Part shown: positions 36,493 through 45,198 of the stretch, one piece after another
How the letters are laid out: each line of letters opens with the position of its first letter
How positions within the stretch are numbered: position 1 is the stretch's first letter
Assembly (NCBI GenBank): GCA_022827185.1
Contig: JAJDTM010000038.1
Coordinates: 124,001-188,000 of the forward strand
DNA: 64,000 bases
DNA from: Candidatus Poribacteria bacterium
GTDB lineage: Bacteria > Poribacteria > WGA-4E > WGA-3G
Direction: 5' to 3'
Translations under genes and position numbers: made by a program
The notes under the pieces: model-generated
What the model was told of the DNA's origin: nothing
The model's input: only the letters and a program-made list of their open reading frames with translations
Databases searched by the model: none

Positions 36493-37668
36493 TTAACCGA
36501 ACAACGCCCGTCGGATTTGACGCACTGCCTGGCGAATCCGATCTTCGTTCTCCACAAGCGCGATGCGGATATAGCCTTCACCGTTGTGTCCAAACCCGGC
36601 ACCCGGAGAGACACAGACCTCCGCTTCGTTCAGGAGTTTCATCGCAAAATCCAGAGAACTCAGATGTCGCCACGTTTCAGGGATAGGAGCCCAGACGAAC
36701 ATCGAAGCTTGCGGTTTTGGTACCTTCCACCCGATCCGATTTAACCCCTCCACAAGCACATCGCGGCGTTTCTGATAGATAGCAGCGTTTTCCATCACTG
36801 TATCCGCTGGCGTGCGTAAAGCCATGATTGCGGCAACCTGAATCGGCGCGAAAATACCGTAGTCGTAATAACCCTTAATCCGAGCGAGTGCCTCAATAAT
36901 GTCGTGATTTCCAGCGGCGAACCCGCACCGCCAACCCGCCATGTTATAGGACTTGGACAGCGAAATAAATTCAATACCCACATCCTTCGCACCTTTCGCC
37001 TGTAGGAAACTCGGTGCTTTGTAGCCATCAAAAACGATGTCTGCATAAGCCAAATCGTGGACGACAACAATCTCCTGTCGTTTCGCGAACGCAACGATCT
37101 CTTCAAAGAACCCAAGATCAACGACAGCACCCGTCGGGTTATGCGGGAAGCTCAAGATCAACATCTTCGGTCTCGGCCAAATATCGCGTGTGATTTCAGT
37201 CAGCGATGGGATAAAATCGTTCTCTTCGGAGAGCGGTATGCTCACAACACTGCCGCCTGCAAGCACAATGCTATAGGTATGAATCGGGAACGTCGGATTC
37301 GGCACCATCGCCAAGTCGCCTTCGTCAATCAAGGCTAAAGCGAGGTGTCCGAGTCCCTCTTTGGTCCCGATGACAGCAATCGCTTCCGCATTCGGGTCGA
37401 TGTCAACACCGAACCGGCGTTCATAGTGCCAACTGACTTCCCTGCGGAGATTGTAGATGCCGCGCGAAGCGGAGTAGCGGTGATTTCGGAGTTCCTGCGC
37501 CGCTTCTGTCAGTTTATCAATGATAGGCTGTGGTGTCGGTTGATTCGGGTTACCCATCCCCAAATCAATAATATCTATGCCTTGCTGCCGACGTTCATGT
37601 GTTATCTGTTTCAGCTTACCAAACATGTACGGTGGGAGCCGATTTAAACGTTTTGAAAATATATCCAT
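36493..37668 (-). CDS. Class I/II PLP-dependent aminotransferase (AlaC-like)
   Basis: A cytoplasmic pyridoxal-phosphate aminotransferase of 391 residues, resembling AlaC/alanine or LL-diaminopimelate aminotransferases. Seen are the N-terminal IDLGMGNPNQPTP, the SFPHNPTGAVVD loop near 172, DLAYADIVFDG near 202, the PLP lysine in SLSKSYNMAGWR near 236, and the C-terminal ARG region GEGYIRIALVENE. The neighbouring Fic gene is on the same strand just downstream. Substrate specificity cannot be fixed from the sequence. Confidence 0.9.
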   Translation of the reverse strand: MDIFSKRLNRLPPYMFGKLKQITHERRQQGIDIIDLGMGNPNQPTPQPIIDKLTEAAQELRNHRYSASRGIYNLRREVSWHYERRFGVDIDPNAEAIAVIGTKEGLGHLALALIDEGDLAMVPNPTFPIHTYSIVLAGGSVVSIPLSEENDFIPSLTEITRDIWPRPKMLILSFPHNPTGAVVDLGFFEEIVAFAKRQEIVVVHDLAYADIVFDGYKAPSFLQAKGAKDVGIEFISLSKSYNMAGWRCGFAAGNHDIIEALARIKGYYDYGIFAPIQVAAIMALRTPADTVMENAAIYQKRRDVLVEGLNRIGWKVPKPQASMFVWAPIPETWRHLSSLDFAMKLLNEAEVCVSPGAGFGHNGEGYIRIALVENEDRIRQAVRQIRRALFG

Positions 37669-37710
37669 TTTTCCGAAAGTCCTGATGTTTTTTAGCGTTG
37701 TATCAACAAT

Positions 37711-37801
37711 AGGACTTACGCAGCCCGCGCTGCAGTCGGGGTTTGAAACCCCGCTTGCAGCGCGTCAGACGTCCGTTATCATGGAAAAATGCGTAAGTCC
37801 T
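37711..37801. mobile_element. MITE-like element, copy 3 (core type A)
   Basis: A 91-base element with exact terminal repeats AGGACTTACGCA (37711-37722) and TGCGTAAGTCCT (37790-37801). The core has GGGGTTTGAAACCCC, and the interior TTATCATGGAAAA is shared with copy 1. Flanks AACAAT and, after one base, AACAAA suggest a target duplication. It lies between the aminotransferase and sulfatase genes. Confidence 0.8.
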
Positions 37802-37817
37802 GAACAAATCTGTTTTC

Positions 37818-39242
37818 CTATTCAGTGTGCTGCCAATATAACCGTAACCGCTCACCCCAATTCGAGATGACCCGTTTCGGACTTGGATGCACAATTGCCT
37901 GCCGATGGAGTTTCGCTTCTTGGGTAAGCAGTTTATCTTCGCACGCTTTGACGGTTTCACCGTAAGCCTCGTCTTCCGCCAAGTTTTTCGTCTCACCCGG
38001 ATCATCCTGCCGATCGAATAGCTGCGCAAATCCGAACTGTTCAGCATCTGGTCCGGGCGGCACAAAATCCTCCACCGCCTTCGGTTTATACTCTGTAACG
38101 TATTTATACCCTTCAGTGACGATCGCGCGTCCCCAATAATTGCTCTCTATGTAAGCATAATCGCGCCACGGGACATCTCTACCCTCAGCAAGCGGACGCA
38201 GACTGGATCCCTGCAGTCCTTTAGGTACGTCAATACCGGCATAATCACAGACCGTAGGGAATACGTCCACACCTGAGACGAAATGCGTTTCGTCAAACCG
38301 ATCTTTCTCTATCGGAATCTCCTCTCCCAAATACGACACGATGAACGGTACCCGCACGCTCTCTTCGTAGAGCGTGAACTTCTGGAACATCTGATGGCTG
38401 CCACACGCCTCACCGTGGTCGGCACTAAAGATGATGAGCGTGTTGTGGTGCAGAGAGGTCTCACGTAGCAGGGCAAGTACCCTGCCAATCTCAGCGTCAA
38501 CCTTTTCGATGAATCTGTAGTAGTTCCATCTCAGGTAACGCCACTGAAGTGCATCCCAATCCCGGACCCCTTTAAGGATAGCTGCATGGATCAGCGCGTC
38601 ATCAACCCTTCGACAGACACGATGTAACACCGTCTCCCGCGCATCATAATCAAAGTTTTCCGGGAGTGGTGGCAAAACATCTTCCGAAACGATGCCTTGT
38701 TCCACCGGATTCGGGATACGTTTTTCCTCATGGTTATGCAGATATTCGCACACGTCATGCGGATCGACGTAGCCGATCTGGAGGTAAAACGGCTCATTGC
38801 TATCGTAGTTCGTCAAGAAATCGGCGACTGCATGCGTGGATGCTGAATCGTAGTAGGCAGCACCACCAGCACCGATATTGCGTCGCCCGTAATAGAGGGT
38901 CTGGAAACTTTCACGGACATTTCTGCCTGGGACGTGCCACTTGCCGCAGTGGAACGCCTTATAGCCACTTTCACTGAGCACCTGTCCAATATCCGGGATC
39001 TCTGGGTGTAGGTGTCCACCGTTGAACGGGACACCTGTTTCGGAGGTATATAACCCCGTCGCCCAACTCGAACGCGCAGCTGCACACACCGGATCTGTAC
39101 AGTATGATCGGCGAAAGGAGGTACCATTCCTGTGAAGCGCATCAATATTAGGTGTCCGAAGATACGGGTTTCCGTAAGCAGAGATCGCATCCCACGAGTG
39201 CTGATCGGTATTGATAAAGAGAATATTCGGACGTTCGCTCAC
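37818..39242 (-). CDS. Sulfatase (formylglycine-type)
   Basis: A type I sulfatase of 474 residues that would hydrolyse sulfate esters. Visible are PNILFINTDQHSWDA with the metal Asp, the modification motif CAAARSSWATG near 53 (Cys-type CxAxR, to be converted to formylglycine), HCGKWHVPG near 98, and ADHGEACGSHQMF near 274. No signal peptide is evident, unusual for catabolic sulfatases. Its start overlaps the stop of the upstream gene of unknown function (ATGA), so they are co-translated. No anaerobic maturase is adjacent. Confidence 0.9.
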   Translation of the reverse strand: MSERPNILFINTDQHSWDAISAYGNPYLRTPNIDALHRNGTSFRRSYCTDPVCAAARSSWATGLYTSETGVPFNGGHLHPEIPDIGQVLSESGYKAFHCGKWHVPGRNVRESFQTLYYGRRNIGAGGAAYYDSASTHAVADFLTNYDSNEPFYLQIGYVDPHDVCEYLHNHEEKRIPNPVEQGIVSEDVLPPLPENFDYDARETVLHRVCRRVDDALIHAAILKGVRDWDALQWRYLRWNYYRFIEKVDAEIGRVLALLRETSLHHNTLIIFSADHGEACGSHQMFQKFTLYEESVRVPFIVSYLGEEIPIEKDRFDETHFVSGVDVFPTVCDYAGIDVPKGLQGSSLRPLAEGRDVPWRDYAYIESNYWGRAIVTEGYKYVTEYKPKAVEDFVPPGPDAEQFGFAQLFDRQDDPGETKNLAEDEAYGETVKACEDKLLTQEAKLHRQAIVHPSPKRVISNWGERLRLYWQHTE

Positions 39243-40027
39243 GCATTCCCTCCTATTTTCTCTTTCAGCACCAGCGTCTCGAAAAAGGTGGAAGCGATGG
39301 CGATGTTCCCGTGGGCATCAAGCCACCAATACGAAGGCAAAAGCCCAGCACCGTAAAGATAATAACCGTCAAGTGAAAAAGGTGTCTGTATTGATTCGAG
39401 GAAGCCGAGCCTGCTTTTGGGTCTGAGTTGTTCCAAGTCTTCAAGCAGCGCAATATCTATTCCGTTATCTGATGCTTGGATTGTCTGGGCGAGTGCAGGA
39501 ATTACATCAAAAAGTGCCCAATTACACGTCAATTTAGCAGATGCGTCTACTGTTCCAACAAGGATTTCAGTCCCGTTAATGCGAAGCCGCACCTCCGAAT
39601 CTTCAACAAGATACCCTTCACACGTCAATTCAGAATACGTATCGTCGCCACTATTTCGGGCATCAACACGCCAACTGTCTATCAGAGAACGATACTGCTT
39701 ATCACTACAGCGGAATTGCATCCGTAGATTCTCACCACTTGTCGTATTCTCATATTGGACAGAATAGTTCCAGAGATCGTTATCCTTGTTCCGTTTGATG
39801 ATGGCTGTTCCGATGCTTAGTTCTTCGGTAGCACCGCCTCCATAACCGCGCCAATAGTTCGGTAGGATATTGTAGACGTGCGTAAGCACCTGTCCTGTCC
39901 GCGCGTCAGGCGCGTCAGTTCCGGCGTAATATCCACGCAGCGTTCCAGTTAATTCCTGTGCGAATTGGGGATTTTGCGCACCATAATTGTAGTCAAATGA
40001 CCAATGATGCCTACTGTTATCATTCAT
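39239..40027 (-). CDS. Protein of unknown function upstream of sulfatase
   Basis: A 262-residue soluble protein with no recognised domain. It is beta-rich, has the N-terminal HHWSFDYNYGAQNPQF and a glycine-rich NYWRGYGGGATEEL near 67, and shows no signal peptide. It sits between endonuclease V (8 bases upstream) and the sulfatase (4-base overlap), so the three are probably one transcript. A role linked to the sulfatase is only inference from position. Confidence 0.55.
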   Translation of the reverse strand: MNDNSRHHWSFDYNYGAQNPQFAQELTGTLRGYYAGTDAPDARTGQVLTHVYNILPNYWRGYGGGATEELSIGTAIIKRNKDNDLWNYSVQYENTTSGENLRMQFRCSDKQYRSLIDSWRVDARNSGDDTYSELTCEGYLVEDSEVRLRINGTEILVGTVDASAKLTCNWALFDVIPALAQTIQASDNGIDIALLEDLEQLRPKSRLGFLESIQTPFSLDGYYLYGAGLLPSYWWLDAHGNIAIASTFFETLVLKEKIGGNA

Positions 40028-40035
40028 GTGTGTAT

Positions 40036-40698
40036 TTAGGGAGTTTTACCGGATGCGGCGTTGTGCGCATGGCGCGTCGTTTCAGGCAAGCGATAGCCTT
40101 GACAACATGCTAATGTCCACGTGCGCGCTGAATCCAAGGAGATTCGGTGTCCTATAGACACGTACACCACCCGAACGTTTGTACGCGTGCGGACTGCAGC
40201 ACCGATCACTTCCTCTTTGTCTGTGAGGTATGTGTAAGCACCTTGTTCCGTGTCAGGTTCTTTGTATCGTCCCCAGAGCCGGGATTTTGCGCAACCGATC
40301 GTCGGCTTATCCAAGATCAACCCCAAATGGGATGCGAGTCCGAATCGTCTGGGGTGCGCGATGCCTTGTCCATCTACTATGACCAGGTCTGGTATCGTTT
40401 GCAACTGTGTAAATGCTGTTAGCAGTGGTGGGATTTCCCGAAACGACAACAACCCCGGTATATAAGGAAAACGAACAGGGCTCTCTGTAACCACGCTATC
40501 TACCACCTGCAGTTCGGGGAAACTCAGGACGACCACGGATGCGATTGCAGTGTCCTTTTTCAACCCGATGTCTACCCCAGCAACGGTGTTGATTGTCCCA
40601 AACCGGTCTGTTTGAATCACCTGCGAGCGAAGTTCGTTTTGGAGTTGCCGCGCTTCTTCAGGTTTAACATCCCACGAGTGGAGGGCGCGATATTTCAT
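40036..40698 (-). CDS. nfi: Endonuclease V
   Basis: Deoxyinosine 3' endonuclease, 220 residues, near the usual length. The hallmarks are VAGVDIGLK near 44 (catalytic Asp), FREIPPLL near 90, LVIVDGQGIAHPRRFGLASH near 109 (second Asp and DNA wedge-adjacent region), GCAKSRLWG near 138 and a terminal RTRTNVRVVYVSIGHRISL strand. I use the ATG at 40698; an upstream frame extension to 40752 adds a basic, unconserved leader. It heads a three-gene cluster with an unknown gene and the sulfatase. Confidence 0.9.
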   Translation of the reverse strand: MKYRALHSWDVKPEEARQLQNELRSQVIQTDRFGTINTVAGVDIGLKKDTAIASVVVLSFPELQVVDSVVTESPVRFPYIPGLLSFREIPPLLTAFTQLQTIPDLVIVDGQGIAHPRRFGLASHLGLILDKPTIGCAKSRLWGRYKEPDTEQGAYTYLTDKEEVIGAAVRTRTNVRVVYVSIGHRISLDSARTWTLACCQGYRLPETTRHAHNAASGKTP

Positions 40699-40854
40699 AG
40701 CTGCCGCTGTTCGTTTTCGATGTAAATGTCGTTTTGTCTTACAATGCTCCAAGTCTCATAACACGGTGGCTAACCCCCCGCCAGATGCTAACATTATAAC
40801 ACAAAAATCTTCAATTGTCAAGCCTTCCCGACGTAGTCTAACGCGTGGAAATGG

Positions 40855-41010
40855 CTATTTTTCGGGTGTTGTCTTTTTGACTTCAACGGCACCGGGCTTC
40901 GTGATATGCCGGATGCCCGCGAAAAAGGCGGAGAGAATCAGATAACCGCCACCAATACCGATGAGGGCACCTAAACTACCAATAATAATTTCTATTCCGT
41001 TGAACATCAT
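40855..41010 (-). CDS. Small single-pass membrane protein (51 aa)
   Basis: A 51-residue open frame, starting ATGATG, with GAGGAG eight bases before the start. The protein has a glycine-rich hydrophobic segment (IEIIIGSLGALIGIGGGYLI at 6-25, continuing to about 30) followed by a basic, hydrophilic tail ending KKTTPEK. The good ribosome binding site, the single clean membrane segment and the absence of anything else in the gap support it as real. Function unknown. It lies upstream of endonuclease V on the same strand but ~150 bases away. Confidence 0.6.
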   Translation of the reverse strand: MMFNGIEIIIGSLGALIGIGGGYLILSAFFAGIRHITKPGAVEVKKTTPEK

Positions 41011-41131
41011 AATATTTTCTCCTCAACATAAGATTTATATGATAGCTCTATGTGAGCCTATTTATTGATATTGCTCAGGCTTTAACCTGTCGCCAGGATT
41101 ATTGTAAATAAACGAAAGTATCTATTAATCG

Positions 41132-41195
41132 GTTTCAATTTTGTTTATTAAATCTACCTATTCACGGTAGAATTGGTAATAATTCATATTGAAAC
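41132..41195. repeat. Long imperfect hairpin (64 bases)
   Basis: GTTTCAAT at 41132 pairs with ATTGAAAC ending at 41195. TCTACC (41153-41158) pairs with GGTAGA (41166-41171) around TATTCAC, and most bases between can pair imperfectly. It could encode a structured RNA or be an unusual palindromic repeat. Confidence 0.45.
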
Positions 41196-41349
41196 ACACC
41201 AGTCTTCTAAATATTCTAAATATATAGCAAATAGCAAGAATCATGCCAATACAGAAACCCCAAAATGGAGAGATAAGTTAGGAAAGTGTGTGTTACTTGA
41301 CACAATGGGATAGAAATTCAAGGGAGAGTGTATCAAAATAGAAACACAT

Positions 41350-41427
41350 AGGACTTACGCAGCCCCCTTGCAGGCGGGGTTTAAAACCCCGCCTGCAGCA
41401 GTGCGTAATACAAAATGCGTAAGTCCT
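41350..41427. mobile_element. MITE-like element, copy 4 (short, core type A)
   Basis: A 78-base element with exact ends AGGACTTACGCA (41350-41361) and TGCGTAAGTCCT (41416-41427), and core GCGGGGTTTAAAACCCCGC. It has the best target duplication in the family: AACACAT at 41343-41349 and again at 41429-41435. It is shorter than copies 1 and 3, lacking their TTATCATGG segment. Confidence 0.85.
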
Positions 41428-41445
41428 GAACACATTGATATGATT

Positions 41446-42231
41446 TTACCTGATGTGTGCTTTTCCCTTGTTAAAGCGGCATTCGTCAAGCATTGCGAGA
41501 ATACTCGGTGGTACAAGGTGTTCGATCGCTTCGCCGCGCACCAACAATTCACGGACTTCCGTTGAAGACATGTAGGCATAAACATCAGGCAACAGAATGC
41601 TTGAAACATAGGAAGCATACTGGCGAATTTCTGGTTGTGCCATGAAGGTTTCTATAGTCTTGATGTCCGCTTCCGCACGGTTGGCAACAATGAAGCGGGC
41701 TGCGATAAAAAGTGCTTTCAATTCAGTATGAAAATCTGTATAATATTTCGCGTCAAAGATCCTAACGAGGGTATCGTATCCGACAATAAAGTAAAATTCG
41801 GTTTCCGACGGGAAAATAGTTTTTAAGGCGGCGACTTTATCAATATATCTGCCGTGGCTTGATACACCGACAGAAAACCGTTGTCGGTTCTCGGCGTATT
41901 TTTTAACCGTCAAAAGCCTCGCAGCAAGGGGTAAACCGAAGACTGATTTATCTACGTTCGCCTTCGCAAGGAGCAGGAGCAGTTCATCCAATTGATACTT
42001 AGCCACCGTATCCTCTATCATTTTCGCATGTGCAAGGGTCAACGGATTGAAGGAACCCGAAAAGATACCGAGTTTCTTACGATGTTTAAGGGGTTGTGGG
42101 GCAGTGCTATGGACGAGTTCTATCCGCGGCGGTGCCGCTGGATCCAACTGGTTAAAGAGTTCAGTGTACCGTTCATAGTCTGGGTGATTTTCGCATTTTT
42201 GTATTAATAGATCCAACAGTGAGTTTGCCAT
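41446..42231 (-). CDS. NadD-like nucleotidyltransferase (nicotinate-nucleotide adenylyltransferase family)
   Basis: A 261-residue member of the cytidylyltransferase-like superfamily, most like nicotinate-nucleotide adenylyltransferases that make NAD precursors. The core starts at LGIFSGSFNPLTLAH near 54. The usual HxGH signature is here TLAH, retaining the last His. YFIVGYDTLVRIFDA near 149 and the closing SSTEVRELL near 223 match the family. An extra ~50-residue N-terminal helical region precedes the core. Whether it is the cell's NadD or a divergent relative is uncertain. MITE copy 4 lies just past its 3' end. Confidence 0.75.
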   Translation of the reverse strand: MANSLLDLLIQKCENHPDYERYTELFNQLDPAAPPRIELVHSTAPQPLKHRKKLGIFSGSFNPLTLAHAKMIEDTVAKYQLDELLLLLAKANVDKSVFGLPLAARLLTVKKYAENRQRFSVGVSSHGRYIDKVAALKTIFPSETEFYFIVGYDTLVRIFDAKYYTDFHTELKALFIAARFIVANRAEADIKTIETFMAQPEIRQYASYVSSILLPDVYAYMSSTEVRELLVRGEAIEHLVPPSILAMLDECRFNKGKAHIR

Positions 42232-42283
42232 TACAGTACACCGGTGTTTGGGTCTTGGTGAAACGGTTTGTGTGAAAATAGGA

Positions 42284-43075
42284 TTAATCCGTGCTGGCTT
42301 CGGCTTTCTTCGCTTCTTCCCAGATCGCGTCTAAACTTTCTAAGTCTTGCGCCTCAAAATTCGTGCCGCGGCGTTCTAATTCCGCTTCCATCCATTTAAA
42401 ACGCTCCGTAAATTTTCGGTTCGCCTGTCGCAACGTTTCTTCGGCTTGAATCTCCATAAAACGACACAGATTAACGATGGCAAACAATAGGTCACCGAGT
42501 TCCATTGCGGTTGCCGCTGGTTCATCTGCGTTGATACTCACCTTAACCTCTTCGAGTTCCTCCTCGACCTTGGCGATAACATCTTTAAGTTCATCCCAAT
42601 CAAAACCGACACGTGCGGCTCGGTTCTGTATTTTCTGGGCACGGAGTAGCATCGGGAGCGCGTTCGGAATCCCGTCAAGCACTGATTTCCGATCCTCATA
42701 GCCTGCCTCTTGGCGTTTGATCGCCTCCCAATTCTTCAAAACCTCTGTTGAATCTTCAACATCGACATCACCAAAGACGTGTGGATGGCGACGGATCAAC
42801 TTTTCTGTTAGTGTTTCAATCACACCATAAATGTCAAAATCTTTATGTTCTGCTGCGATCTGTGCCTGAAGCATGATGTTCAAAAGCAGGTCACCAAGCT
42901 CCTCTTCCAACTTTTTCGGATCACCAGCATCAATCGCTTCAAGAGTCTCATAAGTTTCCTCAATGAGTGTAGGTTTCAGCGTTTCATGCGTCTGCTCCCG
43001 GTCCCATGGACATCCATTTTCGCTCCTTAATGTGGCTATGACATCAACAAGTTCTTCAAATAGATTTTTTGGCAT
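42284..43075 (-). CDS. mazG: Nucleoside triphosphate pyrophosphohydrolase MazG
   Basis: House-cleaning pyrophosphatase that hydrolyses NTPs to NMPs. With the ATG at 43075 (AAGGAG six bases upstream) it has 263 residues, the same as E. coli MazG. Two MazG domains are visible: the first with CPWDREQTHETLKPTLIEE near 22 and EELGDLLLNIMLQAQ, the second with EELEEV and AMELGDLLFAIVNLCRF. It is the last gene of a leftward operon after an esterase and an unknown gene, with 11 bases between it and the esterase stop. Confidence 0.95.
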   Translation of the reverse strand: MPKNLFEELVDVIATLRSENGCPWDREQTHETLKPTLIEETYETLEAIDAGDPKKLEEELGDLLLNIMLQAQIAAEHKDFDIYGVIETLTEKLIRRHPHVFGDVDVEDSTEVLKNWEAIKRQEAGYEDRKSVLDGIPNALPMLLRAQKIQNRAARVGFDWDELKDVIAKVEEELEEVKVSINADEPAATAMELGDLLFAIVNLCRFMEIQAEETLRQANRKFTERFKWMEAELERRGTNFEAQDLESLDAIWEEAKKAEASTD

Positions 43076-43086
43076 ACAGATCTCCT

Positions 43087-44331
43087 TCACTTTGTTCCCG
43101 TTTTACTTTTTAAGTGCTTGACGTATTTCTGTACCTCTGGATAGCGTTTCGCCTCCGAGAAATAGGTGAGATAGAGTTCATAGAGTTGGAGGGCGCGAGC
43201 ATAACTTTTCTGTGTTTCCGCCTGACGTGCACGCGCTTCTAATGCATCCGCCTTCGCATTTAACAATTCCTTGCGCATTTGTGTGGCACGTTCTGCGAAA
43301 ACGCTCATGGCATAATTATCCCGAAAGCTTTCTAACGCCTTTACGACCTGAGCGTATGGTTGCGTATCCGCTGCCTTTTTTAGTTGGTTGAGTTGTGTCT
43401 CGGCTTCAGTCGCAAGGCGTGTCGCCGATGCTTTCGCAGTGCGACACAATTCTGTATCAGGCAGAATCTCTGCAATTTGGGCATAAAGCGTGAACGCCTC
43501 TCCGAGTCTGTCGTTCTTCTCAGCGGTTTGTGCTTTCTCAAACCCGGACTTAACCTGTTTCGCAGGTCCATAAGCGATAAGCCATTCCCGCATCTTTGTT
43601 TTTCTCATCCACTGTGGAGAGAGTTTGTGCGTTTCATCTTTCCAACCCTCAAACGTCACATCCGCGCCCCACTCTGTATAAAACCCAGCTGCGCGTTTCG
43701 CGCGTGGGTAGTGTGGATCATCTAATTCACCTGCGCCGTAGAAAATAGGATACCCGCGAATCAGTTCCGCTGGCGGTGGCTCCACATCCACATTGCGTCT
43801 ACCAGCACCCAGAATCAGAAAACCCGATAACTGTTCCAGCAACTGTTCACCTAAAACAGTCGTCGAATAGCCGCCTTGGCTATAACCCCCCATGAAGATA
43901 TAATCCGTCGCAATATTCAAACGTGCGGATACAAGTGCTACCACTTCATTAAAGAATGCCTTTTCAGGTACTGTTTTGTCAGGGCTGAGTCCCTTGTAAT
44001 AGTTATCGGCTGCGTAATTCATGCCGGCAACGATGAACCCTTTCCCGTTTGTTACCTGCCTGAAGGGCCAGGTCGTCGCTTTTCCACGATACCCGTGGTA
44101 ACAGAAAATGATCGGAAACGGGCGTTTGTCGGTGTAATCCACTGGAATGTAAAGTAGGAACATTTTTCCCGTCTTCGGGGCCGTGATGCTTACTTCTGTG
44201 CCGGGTAAGAGTGTGTCAAGAGATGCTGGCGTATCAGCAGCAAGGACACCACAGCATAGCAGCAGAAGGAGTATGCTGAAGCAGATAGTTTGCACCCAAT
44301 TACTGAAATAGCCAAGAAAACGTATTTTCAT
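43087..44331 (-). CDS. Secreted alpha/beta-hydrolase (polyhydroxybutyrate-depolymerase-like esterase) with helical tail
   Basis: A 414-residue exported protein. The signal peptide covers about 1-31. The hydrolase domain has FPIIFCYHGYRG near 73, a nucleophile elbow GGYSQGG near 148, and the Asp (GAGELDDPH) and His (DETHKLSPQW) candidates near 203 and 236. The rest (about 260-414) is TPR-like or coiled-coil helices. The family includes feruloyl esterases and PHB depolymerase-type enzymes. Its start overlaps the upstream gene's stop by 4 bases, and it is followed by mazG, so it belongs to a three-gene operon. Confidence 0.8.
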   Translation of the reverse strand: MKIRFLGYFSNWVQTICFSILLLLLCCGVLAADTPASLDTLLPGTEVSITAPKTGKMFLLYIPVDYTDKRPFPIIFCYHGYRGKATTWPFRQVTNGKGFIVAGMNYAADNYYKGLSPDKTVPEKAFFNEVVALVSARLNIATDYIFMGGYSQGGYSTTVLGEQLLEQLSGFLILGAGRRNVDVEPPPAELIRGYPIFYGAGELDDPHYPRAKRAAGFYTEWGADVTFEGWKDETHKLSPQWMRKTKMREWLIAYGPAKQVKSGFEKAQTAEKNDRLGEAFTLYAQIAEILPDTELCRTAKASATRLATEAETQLNQLKKAADTQPYAQVVKALESFRDNYAMSVFAERATQMRKELLNAKADALEARARQAETQKSYARALQLYELYLTYFSEAKRYPEVQKYVKHLKSKTGTK

Positions 44332-45029
44332 GCCTCTGTTTCACTTTCCTGAAGTGCCTCTAATTGGAGAATCAATTGGCCGAGTTGCAGTCGTAATAAC
44401 AACGTATAGATTTGCATCAGGAGGGTAACCTGCGCTTCCGTCGGTAAATCACTGGCATAGATCACGGCGAGTAATTTATCCGCACGTTCTCGGACCTGTT
44501 CGGCTTTCTCTAAATCGTCTTCTTCTGTTTCTGGCGTACTCTCTTTGATAAACTGCCAGATGCGGTCCTGGATCTCTAACATGTAATTTTTTGCCATTGC
44601 AGTGCGCGCCTTCTTAGCAGAATCTACCCAGATGGTATTCGCCTTCCAATTCAGCATAAAGGCAATACTGTTAATAACCACATCGCGAAGGGTGTCCTCA
44701 CCGGAGAGCAGTTCCTCTAAGTTGGTTATGCCTTCTGCTTCTGCTGAGAAGGTCCGCACACGCGTAAAGTCTTTCAAGTTTGTGAGCACCAACTCATTAT
44801 CCGCGATGAGCCTCCAAAAATCAGCACTTGTTGAAAGTAAGACCTCTAAGCGATTGCAAACCGTGTCGGGAATTTGTGCCCGAACACAATAGTAGTGAAG
44901 ACTGTGGAGCTGACTCCGAAAAAGTTGCAGGCTCTCAGGTGTCTGAATCTCCGAGGAACGTGCAATCTGTGGAAGGAGTTCTTCCCGAATCTGATTCAAA
45001 AGTGTAGGGACAGTGCGTTCAATATTCAT
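44328..45029 (-). CDS. Helical protein of unknown function, head of esterase-mazG operon
   Basis: A protein of ~233 residues, all-helical in appearance, with no recognised domain and no signal peptide. It has periodic Leu/Ile and acidic residues, for example in the C-terminal LLMQIYTLLLRLQLGQLILQ. I choose the ATG at 45029 (MNIERTVP); an in-frame start at 45056 is possible. Its stop overlaps the esterase start (ATGA). The function is unknown. Confidence 0.55.
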   Translation of the reverse strand: MNIERTVPTLLNQIREELLPQIARSSEIQTPESLQLFRSQLHSLHYYCVRAQIPDTVCNRLEVLLSTSADFWRLIADNELVLTNLKDFTRVRTFSAEAEGITNLEELLSGEDTLRDVVINSIAFMLNWKANTIWVDSAKKARTAMAKNYMLEIQDRIWQFIKESTPETEEDDLEKAEQVRERADKLLAVIYASDLPTEAQVTLLMQIYTLLLRLQLGQLILQLEALQESETEA

Positions 45030-45130
45030 ATCTTTTATGTATAATGCAATAGTCAATCAAGCAGTGTTTCTAATCCTGACAACCGACAACTTTTTCTAAT
45101 AGGATAGCAGGTTTCCGGTAAAAAGTCAAC

Positions 45131-45160
45131 TTGACAATTATCGAAAGACTATGTTAAAAT
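45131..45160 (+). promoter_or_regulatory. Sigma-70-type promoter for the thioredoxin-fold gene
   Basis: TTGACA (45131-45136) and TAAAAT (45155-45160) are 18 bases apart. Predicted transcription start near 45167, ~30 bases before the ATG at 45199. Confidence 0.6.
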
Positions 45161-45198
45161 GTGGATAGGAAACATAAGGAGCGGAGGTGAGGACTGTC

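Larger units (their letters stand above)
41011..41445. other. 435-base intergenic region with long hairpin and MITE
   Basis: AT-rich and without a convincing gene. It contains the long imperfect inverted repeat at 41132-41195 and MITE copy 4 at 41350-41427. No clear promoter is evident. Confidence 0.6.
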
